From assembly GCF_027889715.1 (NCBI RefSeq), contig NZ_JAPJZH010000004.1, forward strand, positions 62,001 to 126,000: a DNA stretch of 64,000 nucleotides, in the 5' to 3' direction. The notes below the pieces were generated by a model. The model saw only the letters and a list, made by a program, of their open reading frames with translations, did no database searches and had not been told where the DNA came from. Source of the stretch: Allohoeflea poritis (lineage in GTDB: Bacteria > Pseudomonadota > Alphaproteobacteria > Rhizobiales > Rhizobiaceae). The stretch's first letter is position 1; each line of letters begins with the position of its first letter. A program made the translations under genes and the position numbers. Shown here piece by piece: positions 23,984-33,516 of this stretch.

Positions 23984-24346
23984 CTAGCTATCAATAGGGT
24001 TACGGGGTTTTGGAAAAATATCGTCCACTTTGGTTGGCAATATCGATTTGACTAGTGGAGACTTGGCTATTTCCGCGAAAAATTCTGGATCAGCGGTTAC
24101 TGAAAAAGACCTTGCCATATGATGCAGTTTTCCAATCTCTGGTCCCACTGATGTTCCTTTTGATTTGATACTAGCATGTTCAACAAAATGCCGAATAAAC
24201 CCTTCTAGCGAACTACTACCTAAATCAATATTCTCCTCTAAAAATATTTGAGCCGTAGGCGGACGATTGGGGCGAGCCTGCTTGCGAAGGCTTTCAACAA
24301 CTGCAGCCTTTTTCCATTTTGAAGAAGTTTCAGTTTGACCAGTCAC
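23984..24346 (-). CDS. Small I9-like protein paired with the subtilase
   Basis: 120 residues. The first 35 residues are basic (SSKWKKAAVVESLRKQARPNRPP). The last part, HHMARSFSVTADPEFFAEIAKSPLVKSILP, has the order of strand, helix and strand seen at the end of inhibitor I9 / subtilisin propeptide domains (a strand, then a helix led by two acids, then VKSILP). It follows the subtilase gene with 45 bases between, on the same strand. It could be a chaperone, a tethered inhibitor or an immunity protein for that peptidase. The assignment rests on pattern only. Confidence 0.5.
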   Translation of the reverse strand: MTGQTETSSKWKKAAVVESLRKQARPNRPPTAQIFLEENIDLGSSSLEGFIRHFVEHASIKSKGTSVGPEIGKLHHMARSFSVTADPEFFAEIAKSPLVKSILPTKVDDIFPKPRNPIDS

Positions 24347-24391
24347 TGCGTCTCTTTCGGCTGCACAAGGGTGTAGACTGTTTGTAACAAT

Positions 24392-25633
24392 CTACAGTTT
24401 TCGACCTGTTAGCTGAAACAGAGCCTCTACAGCATCAGGTATGCCACGATTTGCACGCGGTTGAGGCATAGTGGACATTCTTTCGCAAGAATTTTGAATG
24501 GCTGTCTCGAGTTCGTCAACACTTGCGTCGGTTTTTGCCTCTAAAAGCAGGGCAGCGAGGCCAGCCACGTGCGGCGTAGCCATCGATGTACCATTCATTC
24601 TCCTATACCTATTGCCGGGAATACTTGACAATATATCCACGCCGGGCGCCACAATGTCAGGAACTGTAGGATCAACCAGCCTGTTAAAAGTTTCGCTACT
24701 AGAAAAATTGGCTACATAATCATCGGCATCTATGGCACCTACCGAAAGGACATTTTCGTAATTCCCGGGTGATCTGCTTGAATTAGCGAATTCATTGCCA
24801 ACAGCAATTATTGGCAGGATACCTGCACTACGTAGCGCATCTACGATCACTTGAAATGCCGGGGTGAATCCTCGCAGCCCTAGAGACATGTTCAGAATCC
24901 GAACGCCCTTGCCCGCAATCCATTCCATACCAGCAAGAATGCGGTCGATCACTTGCCCCCCCTCAATAACCATGGCACTTGCCACTTTTGCACCGGGAGC
25001 GACACCAAAAGCTCCTCTTGTTGGTCTACCAGCGATAATACCTGCTGTGTGCGTTCCGTGATCATCGCTGTCCCAAGCCGCAGCACCCTCGACTCGGTCT
25101 CCAATCAAATCGAACTCAGCAAACTCATCTATTGCGTCTATGAGCGCTTCATGATTGCCATCTATTCCAGTGTCGAGGTGGCCAACAATAATTCCGTCAC
25201 CCTTCAATCCCGCTTGCCACAATTTGTCAGCCCTAATTCGTCTGACACCCCAACTGGGTCGGATTGTTAGGCGACCTGGACGTACTAACACCGGACGAAT
25301 AAGGCTGATAATCGGAGCCTCCACCACCTCTTGAACGATGCGCCTTTCTGTTAATTTTGCAACGCCTTCAGTATTTACCGCGCCCAAGGCTAAGCCTAAA
25401 TGCGGATAAACCCGCATTCTAGGAGCAGGTTTTGTTTGATGGGCACCAAGGTTCGCCGAAGCACGAAGAGCAGTGTCTGCCAACTCTAGACTTTGCAACT
25501 GATCCATATCTGGCAATATAAAGCAATCTTCAATTTCCTCACGAACGGAATTGCTGTCCGCCGCCGCAAACGCTCCAGAAGATAGGGTCACAATAACTTT
25601 TGCATGCCCTCTTTCTGACAGTGTTGCATCCAA
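24392..25633 (-). CDS. Subtilisin-family (S8) serine peptidase, no signal peptide
   Basis: 413 residues. The catalytic triad is complete: Asp154 in HLDTGIDGNHE, His192 in DDHGTHTAG, Ser350 in NGTSMATPHVAG, with oxyanion Asn280 in AVGNE. The first 130 residues form an N-terminal extension with a strand-helix arrangement that may be its own prodomain. No signal peptide is visible, so a cytoplasmic enzyme is likely. It is followed by the small I9-like gene. Cytoplasmic subtilases next to small partner proteins occur in defence and peptide-processing settings, but a role here is not established. Confidence 0.9.
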   Translation of the reverse strand: MDATLSERGHAKVIVTLSSGAFAAADSNSVREEIEDCFILPDMDQLQSLELADTALRASANLGAHQTKPAPRMRVYPHLGLALGAVNTEGVAKLTERRIVQEVVEAPIISLIRPVLVRPGRLTIRPSWGVRRIRADKLWQAGLKGDGIIVGHLDTGIDGNHEALIDAIDEFAEFDLIGDRVEGAAAWDSDDHGTHTAGIIAGRPTRGAFGVAPGAKVASAMVIEGGQVIDRILAGMEWIAGKGVRILNMSLGLRGFTPAFQVIVDALRSAGILPIIAVGNEFANSSRSPGNYENVLSVGAIDADDYVANFSSSETFNRLVDPTVPDIVAPGVDILSSIPGNRYRRMNGTSMATPHVAGLAALLLEAKTDASVDELETAIQNSCERMSTMPQPRANRGIPDAVEALFQLTGRKL

Positions 25634-25829
25634 CTGAATAGAAATTTCGACCCCCCATTATTTGAAGTTCATGTTCGTTGTAAATATAGATTGTCAGTCG
25701 ATTTCAATTTTAGAAGTAGTGGCCGTAATTTCCATATTCTTTTCCGTTCCACTTTTACTCGTTATCTTTTGATGTAGCACTTATTGAATTGTGTCAATTA
25801 AAGCCTATTCGTGTCGTTTTTCCAAAATA

Positions 25830-27365
25830 TCAAGCAGCCAATTTTATTCTGACAAGTATCTTTGGATCCCCGGCCTGTGAAAGTGGAAAAGGTGAAACAC
25901 TGCCATCATCTCCGTACAGATTGAGCGCTGCAGAGAGTTTCCTGTCCAATATCTCAGAACGATCAACTTCAAAAGTTATTGCAAATTCGCCCTGCTTTCG
26001 GCAGGTCGGACAGAGTTTTGGAGTTGTTGACTGAAACAAGGCGTTTCTTCGAACGGGCTGTTCGTCAGCAAGCAGTACGATTTCAAAACTTCCTGGAATT
26101 TCCAGTCTATCAATCCCAGCTACAGTGACTAACACGCGATCTTCATCGACGACCCTAATGCCTTCAGAAGACCTTGCTGCGGCAATTAACGGCTCGCTTG
26201 CATCTGGAATCAGCTCTTTTGGAGGATGAGCGTACTCAACGTCGAGTTCTCGGGAGTCTATCATTTCGTCTGCTCTGACACCAAATGGATCAAGGCCATT
26301 TACGACAGGATCGGTAAGCCAGTAGGCGTCACCGTCTAGTAACGTCTTAAAATCAGCTAAAGTCGTACCGCTGTAGAGCTGCTGCCACCGCCACCAGAGT
26401 CTATCCCAGTTGCAATGAAAGAACCAAAAGAGCGGATCAAATGCAGCGAGGTTCGGAGAGCGCATAGTAGGACCACACGCTGCATGACCGCCGTCATGGG
26501 CAAGGATGATCGCCTTGTGATCGGGATAGCGAGTGCCATCCGGAAACGTGATCCAGGGATCCGCTCCGGCCCACCCGTTGAAATCTTCCCATCTCGTTGC
26601 GGAGAGAGCTTCCACTATGTTTTCACGAACTCTATATTGTTGAATTCGTTCAATAATTTCCTGTTTTTCGAACCGCTGAGTAGTGTCTCCCTTTGCTGCT
26701 GACAGTGCACCGTTTGGCGCGCGAACTGCACTTGGGAAAGTATATTTGTCGAAGGGTGGATCGAACAATACACTCGGTATTTCGTCACTTTCGATATCCC
26801 AATACGGTAGTGTTACGTCTTTACATCCGTCTATCGAACGAAGTGCATTCTCAAACTTCAATAGATAAGCGCGATGCCAAGGATTGTAGGCGTTCTCGTG
26901 GTGTCGGCAATAAAGTGGTTCAGGTAGCCAGTGAACGCCCGCAACATTGAAGTAAGCATTGGGATTGTCAGGATCATCTTCATCAAGTTTTAGTATACCT
27001 TCGAATGCCCTGACTAATAGGTCCAATTCTTCACTATTCTTATCGAAATCGGCAAGGTTTCGTCTTAGACGCCCCACAGCAGATGCTGACACAGGAAGAT
27101 CTCTGTTTTGCGGGGCAAATCCACGGGGGAATCCATCGCGCATCCAGTTGTAAAAAGTTTCAGCCTTCTTTTTAGACCAACGACGTTTGAGATGCGGAGG
27201 CGGCATCGAACCTTCGCGTACATTAAAATATATGCGGTCTGCATTGAACTTCACGCCCTCGTATGTGCGAAGATCGATCCCGGCGTTTCCCATGCAGCGC
27301 ATATCGCGATCGGTAAAAAGAAATCTTATGTCTGCAAGATACGTGGGATGTTCAACTGGATGCAT
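25830..27365 (-). CDS. Tyrosinase-family copper oxidase
   Basis: 511 residues. CuA ligand candidates are H145, H155 or H156, and H164 within the YCRHHENAYNPWHRAYLLKFE region; CuB candidates are H290, H294 and H317 in HDGGHAACG and the FFHCNWDRLWW helix. PYWD near 187 is the usual second-shell motif. The N-terminal 85 residues (REGSMPPPHLKRRWSKKKAETFYNWMRDGFP) are unlike the enzyme core and may be a separate domain. No signal peptide. It would oxidise phenols to quinones. Same strand as the subtilase, with a gap of about 200 bases. Confidence 0.88.
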   Translation of the reverse strand: MHPVEHPTYLADIRFLFTDRDMRCMGNAGIDLRTYEGVKFNADRIYFNVREGSMPPPHLKRRWSKKKAETFYNWMRDGFPRGFAPQNRDLPVSASAVGRLRRNLADFDKNSEELDLLVRAFEGILKLDEDDPDNPNAYFNVAGVHWLPEPLYCRHHENAYNPWHRAYLLKFENALRSIDGCKDVTLPYWDIESDEIPSVLFDPPFDKYTFPSAVRAPNGALSAAKGDTTQRFEKQEIIERIQQYRVRENIVEALSATRWEDFNGWAGADPWITFPDGTRYPDHKAIILAHDGGHAACGPTMRSPNLAAFDPLFWFFHCNWDRLWWRWQQLYSGTTLADFKTLLDGDAYWLTDPVVNGLDPFGVRADEMIDSRELDVEYAHPPKELIPDASEPLIAAARSSEGIRVVDEDRVLVTVAGIDRLEIPGSFEIVLLADEQPVRRNALFQSTTPKLCPTCRKQGEFAITFEVDRSEILDRKLSAALNLYGDDGSVSPFPLSQAGDPKILVRIKLAA

Positions 27366-27840
27366 GAAACCCTGAAGCCTTTGCGGTTTATTGTTACATT
27401 TCTGGAAAACACCAGCCTAGATACTCACAACCGACTCACAGCCCCGCATCGCACTAATCAGAAGTCAGTGTTTTAACTGATCCGAACAAAACAGTACGCA
27501 ATAGCAGAGCGCATGTTACGCTGCGTTGACCAGTCATTTAATACGCACCCCATTTGTTGCGGAGCTCAAACTGAGCGGTACAACTATAGGGTAATGTCAC
27601 TCAAATTAATACCCTATTGTTGTAGGCTTCACATTTAATTTGGAGTACCTCACGAATGACGCCGTTTGTATTGGGTGTTGTTGTAAGAACTCACAACAAT
27701 AGTTTAATTTTCCTATGAACTTGATGGATAAACATGGATTAATTGTCGTCCAAACTGTCTGACTTCAGCACCTACTGGACACAATTGAAGGTTTGAACCA
27801 GGGAGGATTTCTGGTTCATCGAAGCCATCAAGGAGCGAAG
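27366..27840. other. Intergenic, AT-rich
   Basis: No gene seen. An 8-bp inverted repeat ATAGGGTA (27586-27593) / TACCCTAT (27610-27617) lies in the middle and could be a regulator site. The right side runs into the decayed insertion element. Confidence 0.5.
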
Positions 27841-29131
27841 ATGAGACAGAAATTCGAAACATCGAAGGACGCCGCTGACAGGCTTGTCAGGGCATCAAAT
27901 GCAAGACCCGCAAACACTACTCCGCTGAAGAGAAAATCTGGATAGTCCTTGCAGGACTGCGTGGTGAGGAGAGCATCGCCGCACAGTGCCGCCGTGAGGG
28001 TATTGCCGAGAGCCTTTGTTACAAATTATTGGTCGAAGGAGTTTCTTGAAGCCGGCAAGAACCGTATGGCTGGTGACGCAGCGCGCCAGGCGACAGCGCC
28101 TGAAGTCAAGGAGCTGCAATCCGAGGCCCTGGCTCTCAAGGAGATTGTTACTGAACTCGCCCTGGAAAGCAGGTTGCTGAAAAAAGCATGATCGCAGAGG
28201 GGGGCGACGCCGAATGAGATATCCAGCCTCAGAGAAGCTTGAGATCGTCCGCACGGTGGAGGCCTCATACCCGCCGGTCAGGCAGACGGCTGGCGATGCT
28301 CGGCATTCCCAGCAGCAGCTATTACGATTGGTATGCCCGCTGGGTTGAAGACGGTGTCGATGCTCTTGCTGATCGCTCGCCCCGGCCCGGATCGGTGTGG
28401 AACCGCATTCCAGATAACACCAGACAAGCCTTCGTCGAGTTAGCGGTGGACCACGAGAACCTGACGGCCCGGGATCTGGCCGTCAAATACACCGATGAGA
28501 AACGGTACTTCCTCTCCGAATCCTCGGCCTATCGCATCCTCAAGGCCAAAGACCTGACCGCAGCTCCAGCCCATGTGGTTATCCGGGCTGCGGACGAGTT
28601 CAGGGATAAGACGACCAGACCAAACGAGCTGTGGTAAACCGACTTCACCTATCTCGAGGCAATCGGCTGGGGTTGGTTCTACCTGTCGACCATTCTCGAC
28701 GACTACAGCCGTTACATCATTGCCTGGAAGCTCTGCACCAAAATGAAGGCCGAGGAATTTACCGATACACTGCAATTTGCCCTGCAGGCTTCAGGCTGCA
28801 ACAACGCGGTCGTCGTGCAGAAGCCAAGGTTGTTCAGTGACAATAGTTCATGTTATGTGGTGGCCGATCTGGCTGACTATGTCGATGCGAAGGGTATGGA
28901 TCATGTTCGCGGAGCATCGCACCACCCCTGACCCAAGGCAAGATCGAGCGATGGCATCAGACCATGAAGAAACGCGTGCTGTTAGAAAACTACTACCTGC
29001 CCTGCGACCTGAAGCAGAAGATCAGCGCCTTCCTCGACCACTACAACAACCACCGCTACCACGAGAGCCTCGTTAATCTGACGCCTGCCAATGTCTACCA
29101 TGACTGAGGCACGAAGATCCTGAAAGTGTGA
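27841..29131 (+). pseudogene. Decayed IS3-family element (OrfA/OrfB transposase)
   Basis: OrfA remains (starting near 27841, with breaks) end in LKEIVTELALESRLLKKA, typical of the IS3 leucine-zipper end. OrfB begins near 28214 and shows YYDWYARWVEDGVDALADRSPRPG. The first catalytic Asp region TDFTY follows an in-frame TAA at 28635, where a glutamine codon (CAA) is expected. The second Asp is in LFSDNSSCYV, and the final Glu region IERWHQTMKKR is reached only after a frameshift near 28925. At least three disruptions are visible, so the element is inactive. Terminal repeats were not found by eye. Confidence 0.85.
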
Positions 29132-29731
29132 GAGGACATCAAGAAACAGACATTCCGAAAACGCCGCTTGCAGCACCAATCCGCTGCAGCATAAATTCAA
29201 ACAGAAACCGAACCAGAGCGTCCGTGAGGAAAATGCCTCAGTTCTCCGGAATTATCAGACAACGAACATTGTTTGCTATAGTCCTCGTTGTGCACTCGAA
29301 CCTTTGAACTTATACGGGAACTGGGGTATATATAGGGGTACGTTGGATTTTCACATGGTGGATTCATCAATAAATATAGTTATATAAGACCGCTTTAATG
29401 GTCCTCTTCTGGCACCATTTATCCCGTAAATCCCCTAGGAAATGCCGGCCGATTGGCGCTGCGCGATCTCGGTTTGCGGCGCGGGGGCGCGCGGCCATAC
29501 CCTGGCAGCGCATGAGGGCCGCGATGAGCGGGCGCCTGTGCGAAAACAGCAGAAACATACGCTGTCGGTTCCAGACAAACAGCCGCCAAAGCGCGCGCCG
29601 CCATCATCACAAACACGCCAACCTATTCACAAGTCGTGTTATTTCGGTTGACTTCTTCCTGCGCCAATTGCGAACATCGCCCCAATAAAACTGGCCTTGC
29701 AGCAATCGCAGGGCTGAAAGAGGAGGGGAAT
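29132..29731. other. Intergenic boundary between accessory and core DNA
   Basis: No supported gene. Base composition changes from AT-rich to GC-rich near 29.4 kb. The promoter of the transporter operon should lie in the right part. No clear terminal repeat of the insertion element was recognised. Confidence 0.45.
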
Positions 29732-30688
29732 ATGGGTGGCGTATTGCCGTTGATCGGCAAACGGTTGTTGCTTGGTCTGGTGACCCTGCTTGTCGTTTCT
29801 ATCATTATATTCGGGGCCGTTGAGCTGCTGCCTGGCGATATCGCCCAGCAGATCCTTGGCCAGTCAGCGACGGCTGAGACCGTTGCCGCCTTGCGTGAAG
29901 AACTGGGGCTCAACAGGCCCGCCTATGTGCGTTACTTCGAGTGGCTGGGCGGCGCCATCCAGGGCGATTTCGGAAATTCGCTCGCCAACCAGCGCTCCGT
30001 CGCCGAACAGCTCGGGCCGCGTTTTGCCAACACGCTGTTCCTCGCCGCTCTCGCGGCGGTGATATCGGTGCCCCTGGCGATCGGCCTCGGCGTCCTGGCC
30101 GCGCTCTACCGCAACTCGGTCTTCGACCGCGTCGCCAACGCGGTCAGCTTGGTATCGATCTCGTCACCGGAATTCTTCCTCGGATATATTCTCATCGTCT
30201 TCTTTGCGGTGCAAAACCAGATCTTCCCGGCGATCTCCAATGTCACGCCGGACATGGAAATGGGCGAACGGCTTTACCGCACATTGCTCCCGGCCATTAC
30301 GATGGCGCTTGTTGTCACCGCTTACATGATGCGCATGACGCGCGCGGCGATCATCAACCTTCTGGCCTCGCCCTATATCGAAATGGCGCGCCTGAAGGGC
30401 GTGCCCAACTCGAAGGTGATCACGCGGCACGCGCTGCCGAATGCCCTCGCGCCGATCATCAATGTGGTCGCGCTGAACCTTGCCTATCTGATCACGGGCG
30501 TCGTGCTCGTCGAGGTGGTCTTCGTCTATCCGGGCGTCGGGCAGCTCCTGGTCGACAGCGTGACCAAGCGCGACTTCCCGGTCGTGCAGGCCTGCTGCCT
30601 GATCTTCGCCGCCACGTTCATCCTGTTCAATCTGATCGCGGATGTCGGCGCAATCCTGTCCAACCCGCGCCTGCGCCACCCGAAGTGA
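29732..30688 (+). CDS. Peptide-type ABC transporter permease (DppB/OppB-like)
   Basis: 318 residues from ATG 29732, chosen because AGAGGAGGGG lies a few bases upstream. An N-terminal segment (MGGVLPLIGKRLLLGLVTLLVVSIIIFG) gives the first membrane helix of the DppB family. ELLPGDIAQQILG matches the periplasmic loop, and the EAA-like cytoplasmic loop is EMARLKGVPNSKVITRHALPNALAP near 225-249. Six helices overall. First gene of an importer operon with a second permease 10 bases downstream and a double ATPase; the binding protein is encoded convergently at 33517. Confidence 0.92.
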   Translation: MGGVLPLIGKRLLLGLVTLLVVSIIIFGAVELLPGDIAQQILGQSATAETVAALREELGLNRPAYVRYFEWLGGAIQGDFGNSLANQRSVAEQLGPRFANTLFLAALAAVISVPLAIGLGVLAALYRNSVFDRVANAVSLVSISSPEFFLGYILIVFFAVQNQIFPAISNVTPDMEMGERLYRTLLPAITMALVVTAYMMRMTRAAIINLLASPYIEMARLKGVPNSKVITRHALPNALAPIINVVALNLAYLITGVVLVEVVFVYPGVGQLLVDSVTKRDFPVVQACCLIFAATFILFNLIADVGAILSNPRLRHPK

Positions 30689-30698
30689 GGATCGGATA

Positions 30699-31760
30699 AT
30701 GCTTACATTCGTCATCATCTATTATGCGTTCCTCATCATCGCCTGCTGCGTGGCGGCCTACTACAAGTACCGCACGGCATTGCTGCTGCTGTTCACGCTG
30801 CTTTGCGTGTCGCTGATCTCCGGCCTCCTGTTCGGGGCGGACGTTCTGGTCAACATCACCATAGGCGTCGCCCTGCTGGCGGCGGCGGGCGGCCTGTCCT
30901 ACAGCTTCCGGGAGTCGCTGATCCAGGTGTTGCCGCCGGAAGGCGCAAAACTGATGCGCACGGCGCCCCTGACCGCCTCCTTCGGGCTACTGGTGATCAT
31001 CACCTACATCATTGCCGCCGTATTCGCGCCGCTGATCGCCCCTTTCGGCGAAGCGGAGGTTGTCGGCGCCTCCTTCGCGCCGCCCGATGATGTGATGATC
31101 CTGGGTGGCGACCAGCTGGGACGCGATCTTTTCAGCCGGCTGATCTATGGCGCGCGAAACACCGTCGGCATCGCGCTGATGACAACTGCAATCGCCTTTT
31201 TCGTCGGCACGCTCGCCGGTCTCATCGCCGCGCAGATGGGCGGCTGGGTCGACCAGATACTGGGCCGCATCGTCGATACGCTGATGGCGATCCCGCAGCT
31301 TATCTTCGCGCTGCTGCTGCTGACCATCGTCGGCACAAGCGTGCTCAACCTGACGCTCGTCATCGCCCTGCTCTATTCGCCGCTGATCTTCCGGCTCGCC
31401 CGGGCGGTCGCCGGCAATATCGTGGTGATGGACTATATCGAGGCGGCGCGATTGCGCGGTGAATCCACCTGGTACCTGATCACCAAGGAAGTGCTGCCCA
31501 ACATCACGGCACCGCTCGCAGCCGAGTTCGGCCTGCGGTTCTGCTTCGTGTTTCTCGCCATCTCGGCCCTGTCCTTCCTGGGCCTCGGAATCCAGCCGCC
31601 AACCGCGGACTGGGGCTCCATGGTGCGCGAGAACGCGACGCTGATCTCTTTCGGCGAAGTCACGCCGCTGATCCCGGCAGCCGCGATCGCGCTGCTGACC
31701 GTCGCGGTCAACTTCGTGGTGGACTGGATGCTGCATATTTCCTCCGGACTGAAGGAATAG
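30699..31760 (+). CDS. Peptide-type ABC transporter permease (DppC/OppC-like)
   Basis: 353 residues from ATG 30699. It has a longer N-terminus than usual: three extra hydrophobic segments in the first 80 residues (LTFVIIYYAFLIIACC and following) precede the family core. The core has the LGGDQLGRDLFSRLIYGARNT motif near 130-150 and the EAA loop EAARLRGESTWYLITKEVLPNITAP near 245. This is the second pore subunit of the importer. The stop is 3 bases before the ATPase start. Confidence 0.92.
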   Translation: MLTFVIIYYAFLIIACCVAAYYKYRTALLLLFTLLCVSLISGLLFGADVLVNITIGVALLAAAGGLSYSFRESLIQVLPPEGAKLMRTAPLTASFGLLVIITYIIAAVFAPLIAPFGEAEVVGASFAPPDDVMILGGDQLGRDLFSRLIYGARNTVGIALMTTAIAFFVGTLAGLIAAQMGGWVDQILGRIVDTLMAIPQLIFALLLLTIVGTSVLNLTLVIALLYSPLIFRLARAVAGNIVVMDYIEAARLRGESTWYLITKEVLPNITAPLAAEFGLRFCFVFLAISALSFLGLGIQPPTADWGSMVRENATLISFGEVTPLIPAAAIALLTVAVNFVVDWMLHISSGLKE

Positions 31761-31763
31761 ATC

Positions 31764-33428
31764 ATGAGCGAAGAAGAAAAGAAGAGCGTCCTGCTCGAAA
31801 TCAAGGACCTCAAGATCGAGGGCTATTCGGACGAAAAATGGATCGAGATCGTGCACGGCATCGATCTCACCCTGCATCGCGGCGAGGTCATGGGCCTGAT
31901 CGGCGAGTCCGGCGCCGGCAAATCGACCATCGGCCTTGCGGCCATGGGCTTTACCCGCGACGGCTGCCGGATCTCCAACGGAACGGTGCTGTTCGACGGC
32001 ATGGACCTGACGACGGCGACCCGCTCCGAACGGCGGGCGTTGCGCGGTTCACGCATCGCCTATGTCGCCCAGTCGGCGGCCGCCTCGTTCAATCCGGCGC
32101 ACAAGCTGATCGACCAGCACACGGAGTCGGCGCTGCTGCACAAGGTCAACACCAAGGTGGAGAGCGAGGAGGACGCCATCGAGCTCTACCGGCGACTGCG
32201 GCTGCCGAACCCGGAGGAGATCGGCTTCCGCTATCCGCACCAGGTGTCCGGCGGTCAGCTGCAAAGGGCGATGACGGCCATGGCGATGAGCTGCCGGCCC
32301 GATCTCATCATCTTCGACGAGCCGACGACGGCGCTTGACGTCACCACCCAGATCGAAGTGCTTGCCGCGGTACGCGACATCGTCGACCAGTTCAACACGG
32401 CGGCGCTCTATATCACCCACGACCTCGCGGTCGTCGCCCAGATGGCGGACCGCATCAAGGTGCTGCTCAAGGGTGACGAAGTCGAGGAGGCCGATACACG
32501 CAAGATGCTGGCCGACCCGGAGGAGGACTACACCAAGTCGCTATGGGCGGTGCGCAGCTTCAAGCGCGAGCAGAAACCGCCGCCGCCGGCAAGCGAGACG
32601 CCGCTGATTTCGGTCAAGAACGTCTCGGCCGCCTATGGTCCGGTCAAGGTTCTGGATGGCGTTTCCTTCGACATCTACCGGGGACAGACGGTCGCGGTGG
32701 TCGGGGAATCGGGGTCCGGCAAATCGACCACGGCCCGCTGCATCACCGGGCTGCTGCCGCCCTTCGAGGGAGAGATCCTGTATGACGGCAACCTGTTGCC
32801 GCCACGCTATCAGGACCGTACAAAGGATCAGCTGCGCCAGGCGCAGATGATCTACCAGATGGCCGATACGGCGCTGAACCCGAAGAAGACCATCGGCGAG
32901 ATCATCGGGCGGCCGCTGCAGTTTTATGCGGGCCTTCGCGGTGCCGATCTGAAGAAGCGTGTCGACCAGTTGCTCGACCAGATCGAGCTTGAGCCTTCGC
33001 TGTACTATCACCGCCTGCCATCGGAGCTTTCGGGCGGACAGAAACAGCGTGTCGGCATTGCCCGGTCGCTGGCAGCCGAACCCAGCTTCATCATCTGCGA
33101 CGAGGTGACGAGCGCGCTCGATCAGCTTGTTGCGGAGGGGATTCTGCGGCTGCTCGACCGGCTGCAGAAGGAGTTGAACCTTGCCTATATGTTCATCACC
33201 CATGATCTGGCGACGGTTCGGTCCATCGCCGATGTCGTCGTGGTGATGAAGGAAGGCAAGGTCGTGGAAATGGGCCCGAAGGACGAGATGTTCAAGCCGC
33301 CGCACCACGAATATACCGACCTTCTGTTGTCCTCGGTTCCGGAGATGGATCCCGACTGGCTAACCAACCTCCTGGAAAGCCGGGGCGTCGACAATATCGG
33401 CGAGGCGGCGCACGAAAAGAAAACCTGA
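31764..33428 (+). CDS. Fused double ATPase of the peptide ABC importer (DppD-DppF fusion)
   Basis: 554 residues with two nucleotide-binding domains in one chain. The first has Walker A GESGAGKST near 50, signature SGGQLQRA near 163 and Walker B LIIFDEPTTALD near 180. The second has Walker A GESGSGKST near 317, signature LSGGQKQRV near 422 and Walker B FIICDEVTSALD near 443. This is the layout of GsiA/YejF-type proteins, so no partner ATPase is needed. The stop codon lies within an 11-bp stem (33426-33450). Confidence 0.93.
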   Translation: MSEEEKKSVLLEIKDLKIEGYSDEKWIEIVHGIDLTLHRGEVMGLIGESGAGKSTIGLAAMGFTRDGCRISNGTVLFDGMDLTTATRSERRALRGSRIAYVAQSAAASFNPAHKLIDQHTESALLHKVNTKVESEEDAIELYRRLRLPNPEEIGFRYPHQVSGGQLQRAMTAMAMSCRPDLIIFDEPTTALDVTTQIEVLAAVRDIVDQFNTAALYITHDLAVVAQMADRIKVLLKGDEVEEADTRKMLADPEEDYTKSLWAVRSFKREQKPPPPASETPLISVKNVSAAYGPVKVLDGVSFDIYRGQTVAVVGESGSGKSTTARCITGLLPPFEGEILYDGNLLPPRYQDRTKDQLRQAQMIYQMADTALNPKKTIGEIIGRPLQFYAGLRGADLKKRVDQLLDQIELEPSLYYHRLPSELSGGQKQRVGIARSLAAEPSFIICDEVTSALDQLVAEGILRLLDRLQKELNLAYMFITHDLATVRSIADVVVVMKEGKVVEMGPKDEMFKPPHHEYTDLLLSSVPEMDPDWLTNLLESRGVDNIGEAAHEKKT

Positions 33429-33450
33429 CGGCCGGCAAAGCCGGCCGTCA
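33426..33450 (+). terminator. Stem-loop at the end of the ABC operon
   Basis: Perfect 11-bp stem TGACGGCCGGC / GCCGGCCGTCA with an AAA loop, overlapping the stop codon. No T-run follows directly; it probably works with the terminator at 33471. Confidence 0.6.
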
Positions 33451-33470
33451 GGCTCAATGTTTCCGCAAAG

Positions 33471-33505
33471 AAAAAGCCCCGGATCATATTGATCCGGGGC
33501 TTTTT
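33471..33505. terminator. Bidirectional intrinsic terminator between convergent transporter genes
   Basis: AAAAAGCCCCGGATCA pairs with TGATCCGGGGCTTTTT around a 3-nt loop, giving a T-run on both strands. It ends the ABC operon on the plus strand and the binding protein gene on the minus strand. Confidence 0.95.
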
Positions 33506-33516
33506 ACTGTTGGATC

